This document shows positions 18,024 through 25,310 of a DNA stretch of 64,000 nt, piece after piece. Every line of letters begins with the position of its first letter. Position 1 is the first letter of the stretch. Source of the stretch: Lacinutrix himadriensis (GTDB taxonomy: Bacteria > Bacteroidota > Bacteroidia > Flavobacteriales > Flavobacteriaceae). The stretch is from contig NZ_LIQI01000005.1 of assembly GCF_001418105.1 (NCBI RefSeq), forward strand, positions 30,971-94,970, read 5' to 3'. A program made the translations under genes and the position numbers. Under the pieces are notes generated by a model. It saw only the letters and a list, made by a program, of their open reading frames with translations. It was not told where the DNA came from and made no database searches.

Positions 18024-19316
18024 ATGAAATACAAATTAATAGACAGCCAACTTTTTATAAAAAACCGTAAAAATTTTGCTTCTCAAATGAAGCCAAAAAG
18101 TCTTGCTGTTTTCAATTCTAACGATATTTATCCGGTGAGTGCAGATAGCACTTTACCATTTGCACAACACAGAGACATCTTTTTTCTAAGTGGTGTAGAT
18201 CAAGAAGAAAGCATACTTATTCTTTTTCCAGATTGCCCAAATCCGAAGCATAGAGAAATTCTTTTTTTAAAAGAAACCAACGAACATATTGCCGTTTGGG
18301 AAGGTGAAAAACTTACCAAAGAAGCTGCATTTAAAACAAGCGGAATTAAAACCGTGTATTGGTTACAAGACTTAGAAAAAGTATTGTTTGAGTTAATGAC
18401 ACAAGCAGAAACGGTCTATATAAACACCAATGAGCATTATAGAGCAAATGTAGAAACTGAAACTCGTGAAGACCGTTTCACGAAGTGGTTAAAAGAAAAA
18501 TATCCTGCGCATGCTGTTGCTAAAAGCAATCCTATTTTACAACGTTTACGCTCTGTAAAAGACCAGATTGAATTAGATCTCATTCAGCAAGCTTGTGATA
18601 TCACTGAAAAAGGTTTCCGTAGAATATTAAACTTTGTAAAACCTGGGGTTATGGAGTATAATATTGAAGCAGAGTTTATGCATGAGTTTTTAAACAATCG
18701 CTCAAAAGGTTTTGCCTACACACCAATTGTTGCTTCTGGTAACAACGCGAATGTTCTACATTATATAGAAAACAACCAAGAGTGTAAAGCCGGCGATTTA
18801 ATATTATTAGATGTTGGTGCAGAATATGCAAATTACTCGAGTGATATGACTAGAACGATTCCTGTTTCTGGAAAATTTAGCGATAGACAAAAAGCAGTTT
18901 ACAATGCTGTTTTAAGAGTAAAAAACGAAGCAACAAAATTATTAGTACCCGGAGCACTTTGGGGAGAATATCATGTAGAAGTTGGTAAAATTATGACCAG
19001 TGAACTTTTAGGCTTAGGCTTAATTGACAAAGCAGATGTACAAAACGAAAATCCGGATTGGCCAGCATATAAAAAATACTTTATGCATGGAACAAGTCAC
19101 CACATGGGATTAGACACCCATGACTACGGAATTTTAACAGAGCCAATGCAAGCCAATATGGTATTCACGGTAGAGCCTGGAATTTATATTCCGGATGAAG
19201 GATTCGGTATTCGTATTGAAGATGATGTCGTGATACAAAAAACGGGAGAACCATTCAATTTAATGCGTAACATACCAATTGAAGCGGATGAGATTGAAGA
19301 AATCATGAATAAATAA
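18024..19316 (+). CDS. pepP: Xaa-Pro aminopeptidase P, M24 family
   Basis: Residues 1-150 are an AMP_N domain and the rest is a pita-bread M24 metallopeptidase. The five metal ligands lie in LLDVGAEY (Asp), SSDMTRT (Asp), HGTSHHMG (His), TVEPGIY (Glu) and RIEDDVV (Glu). The enzyme removes an N-terminal residue that precedes proline, using two Mn or similar ions, in the cytoplasm (no signal peptide). The 430-residue length is normal. It is monocistronic, with its own -7 box and a terminator. Confidence 0.95.
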   Translation: MKYKLIDSQLFIKNRKNFASQMKPKSLAVFNSNDIYPVSADSTLPFAQHRDIFFLSGVDQEESILILFPDCPNPKHREILFLKETNEHIAVWEGEKLTKEAAFKTSGIKTVYWLQDLEKVLFELMTQAETVYINTNEHYRANVETETREDRFTKWLKEKYPAHAVAKSNPILQRLRSVKDQIELDLIQQACDITEKGFRRILNFVKPGVMEYNIEAEFMHEFLNNRSKGFAYTPIVASGNNANVLHYIENNQECKAGDLILLDVGAEYANYSSDMTRTIPVSGKFSDRQKAVYNAVLRVKNEATKLLVPGALWGEYHVEVGKIMTSELLGLGLIDKADVQNENPDWPAYKKYFMHGTSHHMGLDTHDYGILTEPMQANMVFTVEPGIYIPDEGFGIRIEDDVVIQKTGEPFNLMRNIPIEADEIEEIMNK

Positions 19317-19332
19317 AAATCATTATACTTAT

Positions 19333-19361
19333 AAAAAAAGCCTCTTTTTAGAGGTTTTTTT
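19333..19361 (+). terminator. Terminator of pepP
   Basis: A short CCTC/GAGG stem extended by A and T tracts, with a T run, 16 bases after the stop. Confidence 0.75.
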
Positions 19362-19393
19362 ATGCCAAATTTTTAGCTAAGTTTATATACTGA

Positions 19394-20158
19394 TTTGCGT
19401 TCTCAATGGCGGTGAAAAACACCACCATTGGCGGGTAAAAAAATAAGTAATTCTACCTAAAATCTTCTATTTTGTCTTTTTGCCTTTGTTGGTGTTTTTC
19501 ACCAACAAACCTATAGAAGAACATAACACACCCTAGAATCTCTCTTATAAATCATACTTTCCATGTTGATGAAAAACACCAACATTGGCTAGAAAAAATA
19601 AACATTTGTTGAAAAACCATCTTTGCCTTTGTTGGTGTTTTCCACCAACAAAACCTACTGTAGATTAAGGTTGTATACTAATTTGTGTTCTCAATGGCGG
19701 TGAAAAACACCACCATTGGCGGGTAAAAAAATAAGTAATTCTACCTAAAATATTCTATTTTGTCTTTTTGCCTTTGTTGGTGTTTTCCTGCAACAAAGCA
19801 AACTAGACTTAATTGCGATGCCATATAAATAAATTTGAAAAGGAAACAACACCTTGCCAGTAAACACAATCAATCGTTAAAGGACCAACAACTTATATTC
19901 TACATGTTGGTGAAAAACCTACAGAAGATTATACTATGTAATAATTCACATCCTACATGGCGATGAAAAAACATCATCATGGACTGAATTCACACTTTAA
20001 ATATTGGTAAAGAACACCAACATTGGCTGCCAAAAACGAGTATTAGTTGAAAGAAATGCGCAAAGCGCTCTTCTAGATATCATCAGTATATTTCAGCCTT
20101 CGATGCTGATTTCCGTCAACAACACTTAGCCTTTGTTGGTGTTTTCCACCAACAAAAA
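19394..20158. repeat. Array of paired inverted hairpin repeats (BIME-like)
   Basis: This 0.8-kb gene-free stretch holds at least nine copies of a roughly 27-base palindromic element with the core GTTGGTG / CACCAAC around an A5 or T5 loop. Copies in one orientation end in TTGGC (19404, 19561, 19692, degenerate at 19902, 19954 and 20001). Copies in the opposite orientation begin GCC or CC before TTTGTTGG (19482, 19625, 19771, 20129, degenerate near 20097). They occur as inverted pairs about 60-80 bases apart, like bacterial BIMEs built from REP elements. Stem changes are often matched on the other arm or tolerated as G-U pairs. The same family continues at 22334-22555 beyond the aspartokinase and ACT genes. 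No ORF or cas gene is present. Confidence 0.8.
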
Positions 20159-20176
20159 AATCATAAAAAGAATCCA

Positions 20177-21505
20177 CTATACCAAAACACTATCACTCTC
20201 AAAAACATAACGCTGTAGTTTTTTCAAGCTTTCCACTTTATCACTAGTATTAATTAATAAGGAGATATTGTTATTCGATCCACCATAAGAAATCATACGT
20301 ACGCTCACATCTTGTAAAATCTGAAATAAGTTTGGTGTATCGGCATGAAAAATAATGGCATTCCCAACCAAGCATACAATACTCATATAATCATCTACTT
20401 CTACAATTGAAAAACGTTCTAATTCTTCAACAATAGGTTCTAAATGCGTAGTATCATCAATAGTTAACGATACTGCAATTTCGGAAGTAGTAATCATATC
20501 GATAGACGTTTCATAACGCTCAAAAATCTCAAATACTTTCTTTAAAAAACCATGTGCTAGTAACATTCTAGCCGATTTAATTTTTATTGCCGTGATGTTA
20601 TCTTTTGCAGCAATTGCTTTGATACCTTCTCCATGCACTTCGTTAGTAATTAAGGTACCATAAGATGCTGGCGACATGGTATTTTTTAATCGCACTGGAA
20701 TATCTAATGCACGAACTGGCATTACGGTTTGTGGATGCAAAATTTTTGCTCCAAAATATGCTAACTCTGCAGACTCATCAAAAGACAAATTAGAAATAGC
20801 TTTGGTATTTTCAACAAAACGCGGATCGTTATTATGGAATCCGTCAATATCGGTCCAGATTTGTACTTCTTCCGCTTTTAAAACAGCACCAATAATGGTT
20901 GCCGTATAATCGCTTCCACCACGTTGTAAATTCGCAATATTTCCTTCGGCATCACGACTAATAAAACCTTGTGTGATGTAGATATCTGCATCTGGAGTTC
21001 CCGTAATAATTCGGTTTAAATTCTGCTGAATATAATAGTTATCTGGTTCGTTGGTTTTATCAATTCGCATAAAATCCAAAGCAGGCAATAAAACTGCATT
21101 TATATTTTCTTGTTGTAAGTAACGACTAAAAATAAAGGTAGACAACAATTCACCTTGCGCTACAATTTCGTTATATAATAAGATAGAATAAGGCTTGTTC
21201 ACCAAGGTTTCCAATTCCTTAAATATAGAATTTACATAGGTAGAAACTTCGGTATGCAAAGCTGTATTACTCAGTAAAGACGTAATGGTTTTACTATAGT
21301 TATTTCTTAGGGCATCAATCACAATAAGAGCCTCTTCTATATTTTTGCTTTTCATGTACTCTGAAATAGCAACTAATGCATTTGTAGTGCCTGACATTGC
21401 CGACAAAACCACCACTTTTTGTTGTCCGTTATTAATGATATCCTTTACATGAATCATATTTTCTATAGACCCAACAGATGTACCTCCAAATTTTAATACC
21501 AACAT
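20177..21505 (-). CDS. lysC: Monofunctional aspartate kinase
   Basis: An amino-acid kinase domain (residues 1-280; KFGGTS at 5-10; the aspartate and nucleotide-binding stretch QGFISRDAEG; RGGSDYTA) is followed by two ACT domains (about 300-442) that normally bind Lys or Thr for feedback control. The enzyme makes aspartyl-phosphate, the first step to Lys, Thr and Met. It is not fused to homoserine dehydrogenase. The gene diverges from an ACT-domain predicted regulator with a perfect palindrome between them, and its 3' end runs into the hairpin repeat array. The symbol lysC is the general one for monofunctional enzymes. Confidence 0.92.
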   Translation of the reverse strand: MLVLKFGGTSVGSIENMIHVKDIINNGQQKVVVLSAMSGTTNALVAISEYMKSKNIEEALIVIDALRNNYSKTITSLLSNTALHTEVSTYVNSIFKELETLVNKPYSILLYNEIVAQGELLSTFIFSRYLQQENINAVLLPALDFMRIDKTNEPDNYYIQQNLNRIITGTPDADIYITQGFISRDAEGNIANLQRGGSDYTATIIGAVLKAEEVQIWTDIDGFHNNDPRFVENTKAISNLSFDESAELAYFGAKILHPQTVMPVRALDIPVRLKNTMSPASYGTLITNEVHGEGIKAIAAKDNITAIKIKSARMLLAHGFLKKVFEIFERYETSIDMITTSEIAVSLTIDDTTHLEPIVEELERFSIVEVDDYMSIVCLVGNAIIFHADTPNLFQILQDVSVRMISYGGSNNNISLLINTSDKVESLKKLQRYVFESDSVLV

Positions 21506-21587
21506 AATCTTAACTATTTTATAGTGTAAAGCTACTTAGTACGTTGTTGTTAACCATAAAAATGAAAAAATTATACTACTTTTACAC

Positions 21588-21611
21588 AAATTGTTAAATA
21601 ATTAACAATTT
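21588..21611. promoter_or_regulatory. Operator-like palindrome between aspartokinase and the ACT gene
   Basis: AAATTGTTAA (21588-21597) and TTAACAATTT (21602-21611) form a perfect 10-base inverted repeat with a 4-base spacer, 83 bases from the aspartokinase start and 60 from the ACT gene start. It is AT-rich, so chance cannot be excluded. The position suggests an operator. Confidence 0.5.
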
Positions 21612-21670
21612 ATTTAATTTCGCATATAGCGCGGAAGAACAGAAGCACACCATTAAACAAAGTACCATTT

Positions 21671-22327
21671 ATGAAAACTATTGCCTCTTGTGTAGAAGAT
21701 ATTTTAATCACACAACCCTTTCTAGAAGAAGCCTTGTCCAGAAGTATTATTAACTATTCTGCATTAGCCGAAGAATTAAATACGCCAATAAGCGCTTTAT
21801 TAGGAAAGCCAGTAAAATCGGGAGCAATCATGATGGCTTTACGCAGATACAATACGCCAAACACCTTACGACATTCTTTAAAATTAAAAAGTACTTTACA
21901 AAAACTAGGAGATATTACGGTACGTTCTAACTTGACGGATTTTACATTTCAAAATTCGGAAACCTTAATCCAAAGTCACTCCAAAATTTTAGAGCAAGTA
22001 GAAACTAATAAAGATATTTTTTACGCCTTTACTAGAGGGATTTATGAGAGTAATATTATTATTTCCAGCTCCGAAAAGAAAGCGCTTTTAAGATGTTTTA
22101 CTACCGAAAACCAGATTGGATTGCAAGAAGGATTATCTGCAATTAGCGTACGTTTACCAAAAGACAATTCGAAAATATCAGGTTTATATTATCAGATTTT
22201 TAAGCGTTTGGCTTGGGAGAACATTCCGATTTACGAAGTGGTTTCTACTACCAACGAGTTTACTGTTTTAGTGGAAGATCATGTGGTGGATAAGGCGTTT
22301 TCGGTAATTAAAAACCTGAAGAATTAA
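21671..22327 (+). CDS. ACT-domain protein, predicted regulator of amino-acid metabolism
   Basis: The C-terminal about 60 residues (GLSAISVRLPKD ... IYEVVSTTNEFTVLVEDHVVDKAFSVIKNL) closely resemble the ACT domain of aspartokinases. The N-terminal part has a helical block (INYSALAEEL ... VKSGAIMMALRRY) like that of the archaeal and bacterial proteins described as predicted regulators of amino-acid metabolism with an ACT domain (COG2150-like). It might bind DNA or a partner protein. Divergent placement beside aspartokinase with a palindrome between them suggests it senses an aspartate-family amino acid and controls the kinase gene; this is inference. It has no kinase domain. Hairpin repeats follow directly. 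Confidence 0.7.
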   Translation: MKTIASCVEDILITQPFLEEALSRSIINYSALAEELNTPISALLGKPVKSGAIMMALRRYNTPNTLRHSLKLKSTLQKLGDITVRSNLTDFTFQNSETLIQSHSKILEQVETNKDIFYAFTRGIYESNIIISSSEKKALLRCFTTENQIGLQEGLSAISVRLPKDNSKISGLYYQIFKRLAWENIPIYEVVSTTNEFTVLVEDHVVDKAFSVIKNLKN

Positions 22328-22333
22328 GGTTAA

Positions 22334-22555
22334 ATATGTTGGTGAAAAACACCAACATTGGCTTAATGAACTTATTTCTAACACAAAAACCTTATCGCCT
22401 TTGTTGGTGTTTTGCACCAACAAACCTGCAGAAGTCTATATTACTCTCTAGAATTACTATAATAATTTATAAAACCAATGGTAGAGAAAACACCTATATT
22501 GACTCAATAAATTAGTCCTTTTAAATGTTGGTGAAAAACACCAACATTGGCCGAA
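22334..22555. repeat. Second block of the paired hairpin repeats
   Basis: Further copies of the GTTGGTG/CACCAAC element: forward at 22336 and 22523 (both with a perfect 9-base stem), reverse at 22398, and a degenerate forward copy at 22475. Together with 19394-20158 they bracket the aspartokinase and ACT genes. Confidence 0.8.
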
Positions 22556-22575
22556 AAAACACATACATTGCCCTA

Positions 22576-22929
22576 TCATTGAGGCTTCACCAACTCCAAT
22601 TCACCAGAATCCATAGCCTTTTGGTAATTTGCTTTTACATCTGAGTACAATCCGAAAAACTTGGCTCCATCGTTCTTTTTTAAAACGACATAAGTCTTAT
22701 TCTTTTTTGTGAACACTTCTTCTACCACAACCTTATTTCCAATAACTGGAGCATAGCTTGCTATTTTACCACGCTTCACTAATATATTTAATTGTGGAAA
22801 TTCAATATGATTATAAAATTGACTAGAAGGCGCTTTAACGATTAATATATCGCCAACTTTTGGTGTATTGTTAGCATAAGAGAGAAAACAAACACAAATA
22901 AAGGATACCGTTACAATGAATTTTTTCAT
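22576..22929 (-). CDS. Small secreted protein of unknown function
   Basis: The protein starts at MKKFIVTVSF (ATG at 22929), giving 117 residues with a signal peptide ending at SYA. An upstream in-frame start at 23010 is rejected because that region contains the transcription terminator of the upstream genes. The mature part (KVGDILIV ... GKIASYAPVIGNKVVVEEV ... GELELVKP) looks like a small beta-rich SH3-like domain with no catalytic motif. I do not recognise a named family. Its 3' end abuts the hairpin repeats. Confidence 0.7.
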   Translation of the reverse strand: MKKFIVTVSFICVCFLSYANNTPKVGDILIVKAPSSQFYNHIEFPQLNILVKRGKIASYAPVIGNKVVVEEVFTKKNKTYVVLKKNDGAKFFGLYSDVKANYQKAMDSGELELVKPQ

Positions 22930-22971
22930 GACTTTAAGTTTTAAATCAATATAGCAAAATTCGAAAAATAA

Positions 22972-23007
22972 AACAAAAAAAAAGCGAGCCTTACTAAAGC
23001 TCGCTTT
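22972..23007 (-). terminator. Terminator of the cupredoxin-like gene
   Basis: AAAGCGAGC (22981-22989) pairs with GCTCGCTTT (22999-23007). On the minus strand the stem is followed by a run of nine or more Ts. Confidence 0.88.
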
Positions 23008-23033
23008 CACACTAAAAACTATTAATCAAACAA

Positions 23034-23420
23034 CTACTCTACTGTTAAAGTATATTGTGGTGTTTTGTTAAAAGGACAAAAATATTGGTAGGTCCCCTTG
23101 GTAAGTGTTACTTCTTTTGAAGATTCTGTTTTTCCATGTTTTACCATTTGCGATACATAAGCATCTGCAATATGGTTTTTAGGATCTGCTCCATCTTTTC
23201 CTGCTTCTATTAAAACCAATCCTACTTCTGGCGCAGCATTATTATTAGAAACTTGAAATACATAAGTACCTTCTTTAAGTGTTAATTCTTTCTGCGTGAA
23301 TTCTCCTAATGTTTGTTCTAAAACAACAGTGGTTGCTGTTGTACTCTTAGTCATTTTGTCTTGTGCTGTAGCTGTAATTGAAAATGCTACTAAAAAGATT
23401 GCGATAAATAAATTTTTCAT
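23034..23420 (-). CDS. Periplasmic cupredoxin-like protein with a degenerate copper site
   Basis: A signal peptide (residues 1-19, ending TATA) precedes a cupredoxin-like beta-sandwich of about 105 residues. The C-terminal copper loop reads YFCPFNKTPQY. In blue-copper proteins this loop normally has Cys, then His, then Met, and here the His position is Asn and no Met follows, so the classical copper site is probably lost or altered. The N-terminal ligand His is also not obvious. It lies 35 bases after an AhpD-like gene on the same strand and is followed by a terminator, so the two form an operon. Function unknown; a redox or metal-related envelope role is possible. Confidence 0.75.
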   Translation of the reverse strand: MKNLFIAIFLVAFSITATAQDKMTKSTTATTVVLEQTLGEFTQKELTLKEGTYVFQVSNNNAAPEVGLVLIEAGKDGADPKNHIADAYVSQMVKHGKTESSKEVTLTKGTYQYFCPFNKTPQYTLTVE

Positions 23421-23455
23421 GATTTTGTATTTTATGATTTGTAATTATTAGAATA

Positions 23456-24016
23456 TTAGTTGTTAGTTACTGTGAATTTTCCTGTTTCTACACTTGGGAA
23501 ATCTACTTCGGTTTCTGCAATGTGATTTACATAGTTGGTAAGCGTATTAGAAACTACGTTTAAAACGATTTCTAAAATATCCCCATCGGTATAACCTGCT
23601 TCTTTTACTGCTTGAATAGCCTCTGTAGATACTTGTCCTCTGTTTTTAGTTACGTCTTGCGCAAATTGCAAACCTGCTTGTGTTTTAGCATCTGCAGCAA
23701 TTGCTTGTCTGCTTAATTCGGTTTGCTCTTGCGTTAAACCGTTCATTTTACCAATTGCTGTGTGTGCAGATAAGCAATAGTTACATGCATTTTCTTCGGC
23801 AATTGCTAATGCTAATTGTTCTCTAAATTTGTTGCTAAAGTTTCCACTTCCTGTTAACTCTCCTAAACTTAAATAGGTTTGTAAGGTTGCTGGCGAATTA
23901 CCAAATACTTTAATTAGGTTTGGAATAAATCCTAATTTATTCTGTACTGCATTAAATAATTCTTTTGATTTTCCTGTAGTTGTTTCTGGATCTAATGTTT
24001 CAATTCTTGTGCTCAT
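23456..24016 (-). CDS. AhpD-like carboxymuconolactone decarboxylase family protein
   Basis: The 186-residue protein contains the AhpD-type motif C78-NY-C81-LSA-H85 in an all-helical core, as in peroxidase-related alkylhydroperoxidase proteins. Members use the Cys pair and His for thiol-based peroxide reduction or related redox chemistry in the cytoplasm. It is the first gene of a short operon with the cupredoxin-like protein. The small zinc-ribbon gene lies 116 bases upstream on the same strand and may share the transcript. Confidence 0.88.
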   Translation of the reverse strand: MSTRIETLDPETTTGKSKELFNAVQNKLGFIPNLIKVFGNSPATLQTYLSLGELTGSGNFSNKFREQLALAIAEENACNYCLSAHTAIGKMNGLTQEQTELSRQAIAADAKTQAGLQFAQDVTKNRGQVSTEAIQAVKEAGYTDGDILEIVLNVVSNTLTNYVNHIAETEVDFPSVETGKFTVTNN

Positions 24017-24132
24017 AATATTTGTTTTTTTATTTTAATAATGTTTGTTAGAAGGCTTTTTTCTTAATACCAAAAACTTCTCGATACTATTTTTTCGTGC
24101 CTCAAAAATCACTCGAAGTGACCTTGTTTTGT

Positions 24133-24237
24133 TTACTCTTGACTTTTACAATCGCAAATTTTATTGTCGGGTTGTTTTTCGTCGTATTCTTGAAATCCCC
24201 AACAATTTGGACATTGTATATTTTGTTCTGTTTTCAT
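24133..24237 (-). CDS. 34-residue zinc-ribbon peptide
   Basis: An ATG at 24237 opens a 34-residue frame with four cysteines arranged as CPNC near the N-terminus (residues 9-12, followed by WGFQEYD) and CDC at 28-30, a likely zinc ribbon. I recall similar CPNCWGxQEYD peptides in other Bacteroidota, encoded beside AhpD-like or redox genes; that recollection needs checking. The residue composition is not that of a random frame. It lies upstream of, and on the same strand as, the AhpD-like gene. Function unknown. Confidence 0.65.
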   Translation of the reverse strand: MKTEQNIQCPNCWGFQEYDEKQPDNKICDCKSQE

Positions 24238-24368
24238 AATTTTTGATTAGTTATTAATTACACTGCAAAGATGCGACAGGAATACGCTTTGAAAAATGGA
24301 CAAAAGTTCCTTATGCTTGGACATGCCTATTTTATTATGCTTTTGAAGCATAAAAACCTATAATTATT

Positions 24369-24456
24369 GCGTGAAGGATGGAAGTGGCATCCTTTTTTTG
24401 CTGCCATATATGGCAAAAAAAGATTTAACGTACAGCCTGACCTTTATGGTCACGCC
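24369..24456 (+). ncRNA. Structured intergenic RNA-like element (Flavo-1-like?)
   Basis: An outer stem GCGTG (24369-24373) / CACGC (24451-24455) encloses three hairpins: GGATG/CATCC, TGCCAT/ATGGCA and TGACC/GGTCA. This is a compact multi-branched fold in a gene-free region. The GAAGTGGCATCC ... AAAAGAT core resembles a recurrent flavobacterial intergenic RNA, possibly the Rfam Flavo-1 motif. The strand and identity are inferred from memory of the motif. It lies against the 3' end of the AraC-type gene. Confidence 0.5.
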
Positions 24457-24463
24457 AAAAAAA

Positions 24464-25303
24464 TTAATATTCTTTTTTAAACTGAAGTGGTGATTTTAAG
24501 GTTCCTTTTTTAAAGAATCTTGTAAAGTAGGCAGCGTCATTGAAACCTAAATTGTAGGCGATTTCTTTTACCGAATCATTAGAGTAGATGAGTTGGCGTT
24601 TGGCTTCGAGGATAATTCTGTTTTTAATAAAATCGCTTGGTGTTTGACTTCCTATTTTATTAAAATGTTTGGTTAACGATTTTGGGGAAAGTCCTAATCT
24701 ATTGGCATAATCGGTTACACTGTGCAACTTTTTATAGTTTTGCTCAACCAATACGCTAAAGTCTTTAAAGAGTTTGGTTTCTACGTCTTCTTTAATAGTA
24801 AGGTGTTGTTTTTGCACGCGAACGGCATGAATAATGAATTGCTTTAAATAGGTTTGCAGCATATCATATTGCGCAGCTTCGTTGGTTTTAAATTCCTCAA
24901 TTAAACCTTCTAATATAAAATCTAGTTTCTGGGTGTCACTGGTACAAGGCTTCACAAAAGGAGTTTCGTAGACATTATTAAAAAGAACGCCATTGCAAGC
25001 GACTTCTTTATCGTGGGTTTGAATGCAGTAGAAATCTCGAATAAAAGATATTTTGTAGGCTTCTTGAATTTTTTCAGAATCTACAGCAAACACTTGACCA
25101 GGAGATAAAAAGAACAGCACGTTATCTTGAAAATCATAGCTTTCAAAATCGATATTATAGGTGCCTTTTCCTTTTTTAATCCAATAGATATTATAGGCAT
25201 CTACTTGTTCTGGCTTATTAAAAACGCAGGCTTTTTCAAATTGAACAACGCTCAATGAAAATATATCTTTATACGAATATCTTGTGATGTCCTGCTCTGC
25301 CAT
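24464..25303 (-). CDS. AraC-family transcriptional regulator
   Basis: The first about 160 residues are a cupin-like sensing domain. Residues about 180-279 carry the two helix-turn-helix units of AraC/XylS proteins (ANRLGLSPKSLTKHFNKIG and IAYNLGFNDAAYFTRFFKK). It begins 7 bases after the brnQ-like carrier gene on the same strand, so it is probably cotranscribed and may control that transporter or an unlinked regulon. The length of 279 is typical. The ligand is unknown. Confidence 0.9.
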   Translation of the reverse strand: MAEQDITRYSYKDIFSLSVVQFEKACVFNKPEQVDAYNIYWIKKGKGTYNIDFESYDFQDNVLFFLSPGQVFAVDSEKIQEAYKISFIRDFYCIQTHDKEVACNGVLFNNVYETPFVKPCTSDTQKLDFILEGLIEEFKTNEAAQYDMLQTYLKQFIIHAVRVQKQHLTIKEDVETKLFKDFSVLVEQNYKKLHSVTDYANRLGLSPKSLTKHFNKIGSQTPSDFIKNRIILEAKRQLIYSNDSVKEIAYNLGFNDAAYFTRFFKKGTLKSPLQFKKEY

Positions 25304-25310
25304 GTGGTAC

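Noticed and set aside
19394..20158. CRISPR array
   Set aside because: Repeats are palindromic, alternate in orientation, vary in sequence and are unevenly spaced, and no cas gene is present.
22930..23010. Upstream start for the small secreted protein
   Set aside because: The extension would run through a transcription terminator and would hide the signal peptide.
24045..24239. Plus-strand 64-residue frame
   Set aside because: It is antisense to the four-cysteine peptide, which has a far more protein-like composition.
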